Origin: JBEINZ01 sp040377825
GTDB lineage: Bacteria; Pseudomonadota; Alphaproteobacteria; Rhizobiales; Ancalomicrobiaceae
Direction: 5' to 3'
Length of the DNA: 12,135 bases
Assembly (NCBI GenBank): GCA_040377825.1
Contig: JBEINZ010000070.1
Span: forward strand, 1-12,135
Position numbers and translations under genes: made by a program. Below the pieces are notes generated by a model, which searched no databases, had not been told where the DNA came from, and saw only the letters and a program-made list of their open reading frames with translations. Positions 6,584 to 12,135 of the stretch are shown here, piece after piece; position 1 is the stretch's first letter; the number at the start of each line of letters is the position of its first letter.

Positions 6584-7378
6584 ATGACCGACATTTTGCG
6601 CAAGATCGAAATCTACAAGCGCGCGGAGATCGTCGCCGCGAAGGCCGCCGTGCCCGAGGCCGAGATCCGCGCCCGCGCCGCCGCCGCTTCGCCACCGCGC
6701 GCATTTCTGGACGCGATCCGTCGAAAGCACGCCGACAGCCAGCCGGCGCTCATCGCCGAAATCAAGAAAGCCAGCCCGTCGAAGGGCTTGATCCGGGCCG
6801 ATTTCGATCCGCCGAGCCTCGCGCGCGCCTATGCCGAAGGCGGCGCCGCGTGCCTTTCGGTGCTAACCGACGCGCCGTCCTTTCAAGGCCATCCGGACTA
6901 TCTCGCCGCCGCGCGCGCGGCCTCCGGCCTGCCAGCGCTGCGCAAGGATTTTCTCTTCGAGCCCTATCAGGTTTACGAGGCGCGGGCCTGGGGCGCCGAC
7001 TGCATCCTCATCATCATGGCCTCGCTTAACGACGAGGCGGCCCGCGCGCTGGAAGCGACCGCCGAGGATCTCGGCATGGACGTCCTCGTCGAGGTCCATG
7101 ACGAAGCCGAACTCGACCGCGCCCTCAAGCTCCGCTCGCCCCTGATCGGCATCAACAACCGCAACCTCAAGACCTTCGAGGTCAGCCTCGCGACCGCCGA
7201 GCGCCTCGCCCCCATGATCCCCAAGGACCGCGTGATCGTCGGCGAAAGCGGCATCTTCACCAGGGCCGACATCGCCCGGCTCGAAGCGGTCGGAATCGGG
7301 ACCTATCTCATCGGCGAAAGCCTGATGCGGGAGGAAGACGTGGCGATGGCGACAAGGGAGCTGTTGGGCGGGGGGTGA
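6584..7378 (+). CDS. trpC: Indole-3-glycerol phosphate synthase
   Basis: The 264-residue TIM-barrel enzyme closes the indole ring, converting carboxyphenylamino-deoxyribulose phosphate to indole-glycerol phosphate with loss of CO2. Family motifs run in order: AEIKKASPSKG (residues 58-68, catalytic Glu59 and Lys61), LTDAPSFQG (94-102), LRKDFLF (119-125, catalytic Lys121), the LVEVHDEAEL strand (168-177), INNRNLKTF (190-198) and VGESGI (219-224, phosphate and catalytic Glu221-Ser222). It is a monofunctional TrpC without the TrpF fusion seen in enterobacteria. In related genomes moaC usually follows trpC directly. Here an 80-bp gap leads instead into a toxin-antitoxin pair. Confidence 0.97.
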   Translation: MTDILRKIEIYKRAEIVAAKAAVPEAEIRARAAAASPPRAFLDAIRRKHADSQPALIAEIKKASPSKGLIRADFDPPSLARAYAEGGAACLSVLTDAPSFQGHPDYLAAARAASGLPALRKDFLFEPYQVYEARAWGADCILIIMASLNDEAARALEATAEDLGMDVLVEVHDEAELDRALKLRSPLIGINNRNLKTFEVSLATAERLAPMIPKDRVIVGESGIFTRADIARLEAVGIGTYLIGESLMREEDVAMATRELLGGG

Positions 7379-7458
7379 GATTGGGGGAGCAGGGAGACCG
7401 GGTTAGGCGTTTGAAGGAAACGAGTGTATATAGGATTGCAGTACAAGAGGAGTCCAGC
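7379..7458 (+). promoter_or_regulatory. Probable promoter/operator region of the toxin-antitoxin operon
   Basis: The 80-bp gap between trpC and the antitoxin is locally AT-richer. It holds TGTATATAGG around 7425-7434, a possible -10 (TATATA 7427-7432), with TTGAAG at 7411-7416 too close to be a standard -35. TGTA (7425-7428) and TACA (7442-7445) are a weak dyad that an autoregulating antitoxin could bind. AGAGGAG at 7446-7452 is a strong ribosome site for ATG 7459. Confidence 0.3.
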
Positions 7459-7755
7459 ATGGCTGATTTGGCTCAAAAGCGCGATGTCGCGGTTTCCATG
7501 CGTTTACGCAACGAAGACATAGGCATTATCGATCGCGGGGCTCAAATTAGCGGGCTGTCGAGGACGGAGTTCGTGCGCCGATCGGCGCTTCACGAAGCCC
7601 AGATCGCCATCTTGAACGAGACCATCGTGCGGTTTTCGCCGGAGGCTTTCGAGCGGTTCCTCGCCGCAATCGATGCGCCGGTCGCGGCTGTCCCGGCCCA
7701 GATGCGCAGCCGGCTTTCGCGGACGGCGCCCTGGGACGAAAATTCTGAAGGATGA
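7459..7755 (+). CDS. TacA-type ribbon-helix-helix antitoxin (DUF1778 family)
   Basis: This 98-residue protein is read from ATG 7459, which has AGAGGAG 6 nt upstream; the in-frame extension further 5' is rejected. Residues 8-45 fit a ribbon-helix-helix fold of the DUF1778 antitoxins: a strand (RDVAVSMRLR), then helix-turn-helix IIDRGAQISGLSRTEFVRRSAL. The rest (ILNETIVRFSPEAFERFLAAIDAP...) resembles the part that folds over the acetyltransferase toxin. As in TacA, it should bind its own promoter as a dimer and neutralise the toxin. The stop overlaps the toxin ATG as ATGA, so translation is coupled, the standard layout for this class. Confidence 0.85.
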   Translation: MADLAQKRDVAVSMRLRNEDIGIIDRGAQISGLSRTEFVRRSALHEAQIAILNETIVRFSPEAFERFLAAIDAPVAAVPAQMRSRLSRTAPWDENSEG

Positions 7756-8261
7756 TCTCCCGACCGGCTCCACTCAATTCGGCGCATGATCTATCAACGT
7801 TCAATTGTGGAAAATCCGCTCTGAATGACTGGCTGCGGACCTATGCTCTGGCCAATCAGGCCAAGGGCTTTACCCGAGTGATGGTCGTCTGTGACGATTG
7901 GCGCGTGATCGGATTTTACGGACTGGCGCCGACGGCGGTGCCGCCTTCAATCCTATCCCGCAAAGTGCTTACCGGCCGGCCGCCCGATCCGGTTCCATGC
8001 ATCCTCTTCGGTCAGCTTGCCGTCGATATTGCTTTTGCCGGCAAAGGTATCGGCAGCGCGCTGCTTCGACACGCGCTGGAGCGTTGCATTGGCGCTGCGG
8101 AGACGATCGGAGGAAGGGCCGTCATCGTCCGAGCCATCGATGCCCATGCCGAAGCGTTCTGGACTTCGTGCGGCTTTACGCCGTCGACTTCGGATTCTTC
8201 GACATTGTTTCGATCGATCGAAGACATCGGAGCGTGGCTCGCCCAAACCTCACCCGAGTAG
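7752..8261 (+). CDS. TacT-type GNAT acetyltransferase toxin
   Basis: This 169-residue GNAT protein is paired with a DUF1778 antitoxin. Characterised relatives (TacT, AtaT) acetylate the amino group of aminoacyl-tRNA and stop translation. Family features are visible: HDLSTFNCGKSALNDWL (residues 12-28), ANQAKGFTRVMVVCDD (34-49), GFYGLAPTAV, the core strand FGQLAVDIAFAGKGIGSALLRHAL (86-109) with the acetyl-CoA loop AGKGIG, and the C-terminal AEAFWTSCGFTPS...TLFRSI. At the position where TacT has its catalytic Tyr (FY..HGF), this protein has Trp137. That may mark a different subfamily mechanism or an attenuated toxin. Base composition is lower in GC than in the trp genes. The gene converges on the AraC regulator with one base between stops. 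Confidence 0.85.
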   Translation: MISRPAPLNSAHDLSTFNCGKSALNDWLRTYALANQAKGFTRVMVVCDDWRVIGFYGLAPTAVPPSILSRKVLTGRPPDPVPCILFGQLAVDIAFAGKGIGSALLRHALERCIGAAETIGGRAVIVRAIDAHAEAFWTSCGFTPSTSDSSTLFRSIEDIGAWLAQTSPE

Positions 8262-8262
8262 C

Positions 8263-9336
8263 TCAACCTTCCCCGCGATTACCCGCGCGCCATTCGCTTG
8301 GGCTTTGGCCTGTCACCCGTTTGAATTCGCGATTGAAATTGGACTTGGTCTGGAAACCGACGTCGAAAAGGATGGCGGTCACCGGGCGATCGGTATCTCG
8401 CAATAACGCCTGCGCTTCGCTCACCCGGAAGCCATTGACGTATTGCGAGACGTTCACGCGATAAGTCCTGTTCACGGCCGAAGAGATGGATCGGACGGGA
8501 AGGCCCGCGCAACGGGCGAGACGATCCAAGGTCAGGTCCGGATCACGGTAGAGGGTGCGTTCGCGAAGGAGCGCATCGACTTGCGCGAGGATCGCGGCAT
8601 CCTCGGCGCTCGTCTCTGCCGGTTGGCTCGCATTTTCGACCAGAGGCAGACGCGGGGATGCTGACTCGCCGAGATGCCCGACCGCGTCAATCGGCATCGG
8701 GGTAGCCGGCCGCGAATACCCGATACGCGCAATTGCAAGTGCACAGATTATCAGTGTTGCCAACTGGACGACGGATACAAACAACGGCGTTCTGCTTCCG
8801 CCTCCAAATTCAATATCAAACGCAATGACCGCATCGAGTATGGCCCCCGAAATGACAAGCCCGCCGAGCAGGAGGCTGGCTTCGCGCGCCGGCGCGGCAT
8901 CCTGAAGCCGGGCGAAGGTAAGATCGTCCGGGCTTCTGAAACCGACGGCGAGGATGGCAACGCCATAGGTGAGATAGAGTGCGAAAAGCACTAGGTCGAT
9001 CGGCTGCGGCCAGACGAGGACCAGGATGGCAATCCCAACAGCGGGAATCGCCGGGATCAGCACGATTTGCCTCCAGCGCGCCGCAGGCTGGCGGAGGTCG
9101 CTGACCGCCCAGTAGGCCATCGGCGGCAGAAGCGAGGCGGTGACGGGCTGGATGAGCCTGACGGCCGCAATATCGAAGCTCCATCGCAAGCCAACAAGAA
9201 TTGCCTGAAGCATGGCGACGGTCAAAAACAGGATCAACGGCCAGCGTAGCCCGACCTCGCGGTCGCGCAGGACAAACTGGCCAATCATCACGCCAAGCAA
9301 GAGCGCGACAATGAACGGAACAGGAATCGCAAGCAT
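8263..9336 (-). CDS. Membrane-bound AraC-family transcriptional regulator (seven predicted helices plus HTH)
   Basis: The 357-residue protein has two parts. Residues about 1-205 contain seven hydrophobic stretches (roughly 5-22, 34-50, 62-78, 91-109, 115-132, 155-172, 184-204) forming a membrane module. After a linker (206-250), residues about 265-350 are an AraC-type double helix-turn-helix. Its signature ILFDVGFQTKSNFNREFKRVTGQSPSEWR is intact at 322-350, with SSAVNRTYRVNVSQYVNGFRV before it. It should therefore bind DNA from the inner membrane and may sense a membrane or periplasmic signal. It is divergent from the secreted hydrolase gene across 153 bp, the classic regulator-target layout. 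ATG 9336 is taken as the start although no clear ribosome site precedes it; ATG at residue 17 is an alternative that would cut the first helix. Confidence 0.85.
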   Translation of the reverse strand: MLAIPVPFIVALLLGVMIGQFVLRDREVGLRWPLILFLTVAMLQAILVGLRWSFDIAAVRLIQPVTASLLPPMAYWAVSDLRQPAARWRQIVLIPAIPAVGIAILVLVWPQPIDLVLFALYLTYGVAILAVGFRSPDDLTFARLQDAAPAREASLLLGGLVISGAILDAVIAFDIEFGGGSRTPLFVSVVQLATLIICALAIARIGYSRPATPMPIDAVGHLGESASPRLPLVENASQPAETSAEDAAILAQVDALLRERTLYRDPDLTLDRLARCAGLPVRSISSAVNRTYRVNVSQYVNGFRVSEAQALLRDTDRPVTAILFDVGFQTKSNFNREFKRVTGQSPSEWRAGNRGEG

Positions 9337-9489
9337 CTTAAGGACTCAAGGGAGGCTGCAGGCCATACGACCTGTCGCGGCTGTGCCTCGATCACGATCG
9401 CGGTCGACCTCAATCGCGTTCAAGGTCGTTCTTACGGGCGAAGAAGCACACAAGTGGCGCGTGGTTCAACGTCCAATGTGGAGCTTCCC
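9337..9489. promoter_or_regulatory. Divergent intergenic region between AraC regulator and hydrolase
   Basis: This 153-bp gap must hold both promoters. An inverted repeat CGACCT (9405-9410) / AGGTCG (9423-9428) is centred 74 bp before the hydrolase ATG. A direct copy of CGACCT lies at 9368-9373, 37 bp from the first. Such half-sites could be AraC-type operators, but this is inference. TGGAG at 9479-9483, 6 nt before ATG 9490, is a good ribosome site for the hydrolase. I could not pick convincing -35/-10 boxes. Confidence 0.4.
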
Positions 9490-10527
9490 ATGAAAACGAT
9501 CGTCTCGATTGCCGTGACTGCCGGCCTTTGCCTGATTGCCACGGTGGCACAAGCCGCCGACCAAGTCGGCTTTCGCCAGCTAACCATCCCCGTACCTGAG
9601 CTCGGCGGCACCATCCCGGCATTTGTCTGGTATCCGACCGCTGCTGGCGGCACTAAGACCCTTCTCGGCGACAATGCCGTGTTTTATGGTCATGAAGCTT
9701 TCCGCGACGCGCCTGTTGAGGCAGGTGGACATCCTTTGATCGTGGTCTCGCATGGGTCTGGCGGCAACGCCGTGGGGCTCGGCTGGCTTAACGCATCGCT
9801 CGCGGCCATGGGGTATGTGGTGGTTGCGCCGAACCATCCCGGGACGACGTCCGGCGATTCCAGTCCGAAGAAGACCGTCGAACTCTGGAATCGCCCCATC
9901 AACCTGTCGGCGACCCTTGATGCCATTATGGCGGATCCGACCTTCGCCCCGTCAATCGATCCAGCCAGGATCGGCGCACTGGGCTTCTCGCTCGGTGGAC
10001 ACGATGTAATGGCACTCGCCGGAGCCGAGCAGCGGCGACGCCAATTTGCTGAATTCTGTTTCAGGGAGCAGTCGGAAGCGTCAGGCACTTGTAAATGGCT
10101 GGCGCGCGGCGGCGTCGATTTGACGGCGCTCGATCCGCGCTTCGAGGAAAACCACCGCGATCCTAGGATTAAGGCGATTGTCGCGGTCGATCCCGGCCTC
10201 ACCCAATCATTTGCTGAAGAGACTTTGAATTCTATCCGGGTTCCCGTGCAGTTCATCAACCTTGGAACCCAGCAAACCACCCCCAGTATTGTCGAGGCCC
10301 ACTATCTCGCAAGCATCGTTCCCGGCGCGCGGTTGAAGCGCGTGCCCGATGCTGTGCATTTCAGCTTCCTCGGCCGCTGCAAGCCCGAGGCATCGAAGAT
10401 ATTGGAATCTATCGGCGACGATCCCGTCTGCACCGATGCCGGCGGCCGCGACAGGGCGGCCCTGCATCAGGATATGATCTCCATCTTAGGTGTGTTCCTT
10501 TCGGAAACGCTGCCCGATTCGAAGTGA
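9490..10527 (+). CDS. Secreted alpha/beta hydrolase, predicted dienelactone-hydrolase type
   Basis: The 345-residue protein starts at ATG 9490 (MKTIVSIAV) and opens with a signal peptide, probable cleavage at AQA|A (after residue 22), so it is periplasmic or secreted. The mature part is an alpha/beta hydrolase of the predicted dienelactone hydrolase / PAF-acetylhydrolase-like group. It has VWYPT (47-51), the oxyanion loop VVSHGSGGN (85-93), APNHPGT (113-119), the nucleophile elbow GFSLGG with Ser167, a likely acid Asp234 in VAVDPG, and His290 in VHFSF. Four cysteines (190, 201, 297, 314) remain after signal removal and could form two disulfides, fitting export. The substrate cannot be told; ester or lactone hydrolysis is expected. 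The 12 extra residues upstream are rejected because TGGAG precedes ATG 9490. The divergent AraC gene is its likely regulator. Confidence 0.85.
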   Translation: MKTIVSIAVTAGLCLIATVAQAADQVGFRQLTIPVPELGGTIPAFVWYPTAAGGTKTLLGDNAVFYGHEAFRDAPVEAGGHPLIVVSHGSGGNAVGLGWLNASLAAMGYVVVAPNHPGTTSGDSSPKKTVELWNRPINLSATLDAIMADPTFAPSIDPARIGALGFSLGGHDVMALAGAEQRRRQFAEFCFREQSEASGTCKWLARGGVDLTALDPRFEENHRDPRIKAIVAVDPGLTQSFAEETLNSIRVPVQFINLGTQQTTPSIVEAHYLASIVPGARLKRVPDAVHFSFLGRCKPEASKILESIGDDPVCTDAGGRDRAALHQDMISILGVFLSETLPDSK

Positions 10528-10632
10528 GACGAAATTCAGAAGTAGCTGTCACAGAGAGCTGAAGCCAGTTTCGCGATTTCGATGTGTTGGCTACTTCACG
10601 CGCACGTTATCTACGAATGCCATTTCGCGGCG

Positions 10633-10665
10633 TCGGATCGCCTCGATCCGAACGGGACAGGCTCA
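10633..10665. repeat. Dispersed palindromic repeat, module B, copy 2
   Basis: TCGGATCG (10633-10640) and CGATCCGA (10644-10651) form an 8-bp stem with a 3-nt loop, followed by ACGGGACAGGCTC. Aligned to 4620-4651, most positions are identical, including the trailing GAC.GGCTC. No module A accompanies it, so the two modules can occur separately. Confidence 0.75.
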
Positions 10666-10717
10666 AGGCCATGCCTGAACGTGATTACTTATGACCCACT
10701 GACGGCTACCGTAAACA

Positions 10718-10743
10718 CCCCCTTCCCCACCCCACCACCTCCC
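10718..10743 (-). other. G-quadruplex-capable tract (minus strand)
   Basis: The plus strand has four C-runs: CCCCC (10718-10722), CCCC (10725-10728), CCCC (10730-10733) and CCC (10741-10743). On the minus strand this is GGG-N7-GGGG-N1-GGGG-N2-GGGGG, which satisfies the common G3+N1-7 pattern. For moaC it would form in the template strand, about 45 bp before the start codon. Function is unknown. Confidence 0.5.
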
Positions 10744-10788
10744 GCTAATCTCCGACCTCAGCCCGCAACCCACCCGAGTCCCCGCCCC

Positions 10789-11265
10789 GTGTCCTCATCC
10801 CTCACCCATCTCGACGAGACCGGCGCGGCGCATATGGTGGATGTGGGGGATAAGGCCGCGACATCGCGGGTGGCGGTGGCGGTCGGGCAGGTGGTGATGC
10901 TGGCGGAAACGCTGGCGATGATCCGGGCCGGGCTCGCCAAAAAGGGAGACGTGATCGCGACCGCGCGGATTGCCGGGATCATGGCGGCGAAACGCGCGCA
11001 TGAGCTGATCCCGCTCTGCCATCCGCTGCTTCTGACCAAGGTTTCCGTCGATATCGAGCCCGACGACGCCCTGCCGGGCCTACGCGTGACCGCCACCGCG
11101 AGGGTCAACGGCCAGACCGGCGTGGAAATGGAGGCGCTGACGGCGGCGTCCGTGGCGTGTCTCACGATCTACGACATGGCCAAGGCGGTCGACCGCAGGA
11201 TGACCATCGGCGGGATCCGCGTCGTGGAAAAATCCGGCGGCAAATCCGGCGATTGGCGAGCCTGA
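10789..11265 (+). CDS. moaC: Cyclic pyranopterin monophosphate synthase
   Basis: MoaC converts the MoaA product 3',8-cyclo-7,8-dihydro-GTP into cyclic pyranopterin monophosphate, the first stable intermediate of molybdenum cofactor synthesis. Read from GTG 10789 it has 158 residues, the usual family length. Motifs are LTHLDETGAAHMVDVGDK (5-22), KRAHELIPLCHPL (68-80), TGVEMEALTAASVACLTIYDMAKAVDR (110-136) and the C-terminal VEKSGGKSGDW. The conserved LTH.D..G..HMVDV block begins before the first in-frame ATG (10834), so an upstream start is needed. GTG 10789 is the best placed, although its ribosome site is poor. It is followed by moeA after one base. Its usual neighbour trpC lies 3.4 kb upstream across the accessory block. 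Confidence 0.93.
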   Translation: MSSSLTHLDETGAAHMVDVGDKAATSRVAVAVGQVVMLAETLAMIRAGLAKKGDVIATARIAGIMAAKRAHELIPLCHPLLLTKVSVDIEPDDALPGLRVTATARVNGQTGVEMEALTAASVACLTIYDMAKAVDRRMTIGGIRVVEKSGGKSGDWRA

Positions 11266-11266
11266 C

Positions 11267-12135
11267 GTGAACCGCCCCAATGAGCCCGCCGCCACACCGT
11301 CCGATTTGCTCTCCGTAGAGGAAGCGCGCGCCCGGATGCTGGCGGGCGTTGAGCCGACGGGGATCGAGACGGTCGATCTGGCGGCGGCGGCCGGCCGCGT
11401 GCTCGCCTCAGACCTTCGGGCGAGGCGCACCCAGCCGCCCTTCCCGGCCTCCTCGATGGACGGCTATGCCTGCCGTGCCGCCGATATCGCCGCGCCGCCG
11501 GCAAGGCTGAGGGTCATAGGCACGGCACCGGCCGGCCGCGCCTATGACGGCGAGGTCGGCCAGGGCGAGGCGGTGCGGATCTTTACAGGCGCGCCGGTGC
11601 CGAAAGGGGCGGACGTCGTGCTCATCCAAGAAGACGCGACGCCGCAGCCGGACGGTTCGATCATCGCGCGCGCGGGGACGCGGGCGGGCGCGAATATTCG
11701 CCCTGTTGGCCTCGATTTTCGCGAGGGCGACATTCTTCTTCCCGCCGGCCGCCGGCTGGATTGGCGCGCCCTCTCGCTCGCCGCCGCCATGAACCACGCG
11801 GTGCTGCACGTCCGCCGCCGCCCGCGCGTGGCGATCTTGGCAACCGGCGACGAACTCGTGCGCCCGGGCGAGGCGCCGGGGCCGGACCAGATCGTGGCCT
11901 CCAATTCCTTCGGCGTGGCCGCGTTCGCGCGCGACCTCGGCGCCGAACCGATCGACCTCGGCATCGCGCCGGACATCGAGGCGGCAATCGCCGAGCGCGC
12001 GGCCGCCGCGATCGACGGCGGCGCCGACATTCTCGTCACGCTCGGCGGCGCCTCGGTCGGCGATCTCGATCTGGTGCAATCCACGCTCGGCGCAATCGGG
12101 ATGGACCTCGGCTTCTGGAAAATCGCCATGCGGCC
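11267..12135 (+). CDS. moeA: Molybdopterin molybdotransferase (3' end beyond window)
   Basis: MoeA catalyses insertion of molybdate into adenylated molybdopterin, the last common step of molybdenum cofactor synthesis. The frame runs open from GTG 11267 to the window end, 289 codons of an expected 400 or so. Visible motifs are the N-terminal LLSVEEARARML and VDLAAAAGRVLASDL, FPASSMDGYACRAADI (59-74), RIFTGAPVPKGADVVLIQED (104-123), NIRPVGLDFREGD (143-155), AILATGDELVRPGE (189-202), IVASNS (209-214) and LVTLGGASVGDLDLV (256-270), the molybdopterin-binding MoCF domain. The GTG lies one base after the moaC TGA (TGACGTG), implying translational coupling. No in-frame ATG fits the conserved N-terminus. 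Confidence 0.93.
   Translation, partial: MNRPNEPAATPSDLLSVEEARARMLAGVEPTGIETVDLAAAAGRVLASDLRARRTQPPFPASSMDGYACRAADIAAPPARLRVIGTAPAGRAYDGEVGQGEAVRIFTGAPVPKGADVVLIQEDATPQPDGSIIARAGTRAGANIRPVGLDFREGDILLPAGRRLDWRALSLAAAMNHAVLHVRRRPRVAILATGDELVRPGEAPGPDQIVASNSFGVAAFARDLGAEPIDLGIAPDIEAAIAERAAAAIDGGADILVTLGGASVGDLDLVQSTLGAIGMDLGFWKIAMR

Larger units (their letters stand above)
10528..10788. other. Intergenic region upstream of moaC with repeat and C-rich tract
   Basis: This 261-bp region holds a module B repeat (10633-10665) and a C-rich tract (10718-10743). Its end has no good ribosome site. The moaC frame stays open back to 10582, but the translation there (Pro-rich, no family similarity) is not part of MoaC. 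A promoter for moaC-moeA should lie here, since the usual trpC read-through is interrupted by other genes. I cannot place its boxes. Confidence 0.5.

Noticed and set aside
9418..9431. GTTC-N6-GTTC, resembling an alphaproteobacterial LexA (SOS) box
   Set aside because: The alphaproteobacterial box needs seven bases between the GTTC halves; here there are six, and neither neighbouring gene is an SOS gene.
8263..10527. Toxin-antitoxin, AraC regulator and hydrolase as one defence system
   Set aside because: The toxin-antitoxin pair is complete by itself and only converges on the AraC gene; nothing in the sequence links the hydrolase to defence.

Overview
The window is GC-rich DNA from an alphaproteobacterium, most likely a member of the Hyphomicrobiales (Rhizobiales). 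This rests on the gene content: a bacterial NDUFS4-type complex I accessory subunit, a secreted caspase-fold protein with a very long Pro/Gln-rich tail, and the order trpG-trpD-trpC followed by moaC-moeA, which is typical of that order. No species can be named from the sequence.

Layout. Positions 1-474 hold no gene I can defend, apart from a possible 3' scrap of a gene at the left edge. On the minus strand, read right to left, come a caspase-like secreted protein (start 4506, reading frame broken near 2766, natural stop at 1101), the complex I NDUFS4-like subunit (891-586) and a tRNA-Arg(UCU) (550-475). On the plus strand, divergent from the caspase-like gene, is the tryptophan operon segment trpG (4816), trpD (5499) and trpC (6584-7378). 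An accessory block of about 3.4 kb follows. It holds a TacA/TacT-type toxin-antitoxin pair (7459-8261), then a membrane-bound AraC-type regulator (minus, 9336-8263) that is divergent from a secreted alpha/beta hydrolase (9490-10527). The molybdenum cofactor genes moaC (10789) and moeA (11267, cut by the window end) complete the window.

How the genes work together. TrpG supplies the glutamine amidotransferase half of anthranilate synthase. TrpD and TrpC carry anthranilate to indole-glycerol phosphate. MoaC makes cyclic pyranopterin monophosphate, and MoeA inserts molybdate at the end of the same cofactor pathway. The block between trpC and moaC has no link to either pathway, is visibly less GC-rich in parts, and looks like an insertion that separated two neighbouring operon halves.

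The main points for a second look are: (i) the caspase-like protein has lost both catalytic residues (Tyr and Ala where His and Cys are expected) and its gene carries a one-base frame change at the edge of a 15-bp repeat array; (ii) a dispersed family of two-module palindromic repeats sits in at least four intergenic gaps; (iii) the acetyltransferase toxin has Trp in place of the expected catalytic Tyr; (iv) a seven-helix membrane AraC regulator faces a secreted hydrolase; (v) a short ORF with early Trp codons overlaps the trpG start. I see no CRISPR array, integrase, transposase or replication origin.
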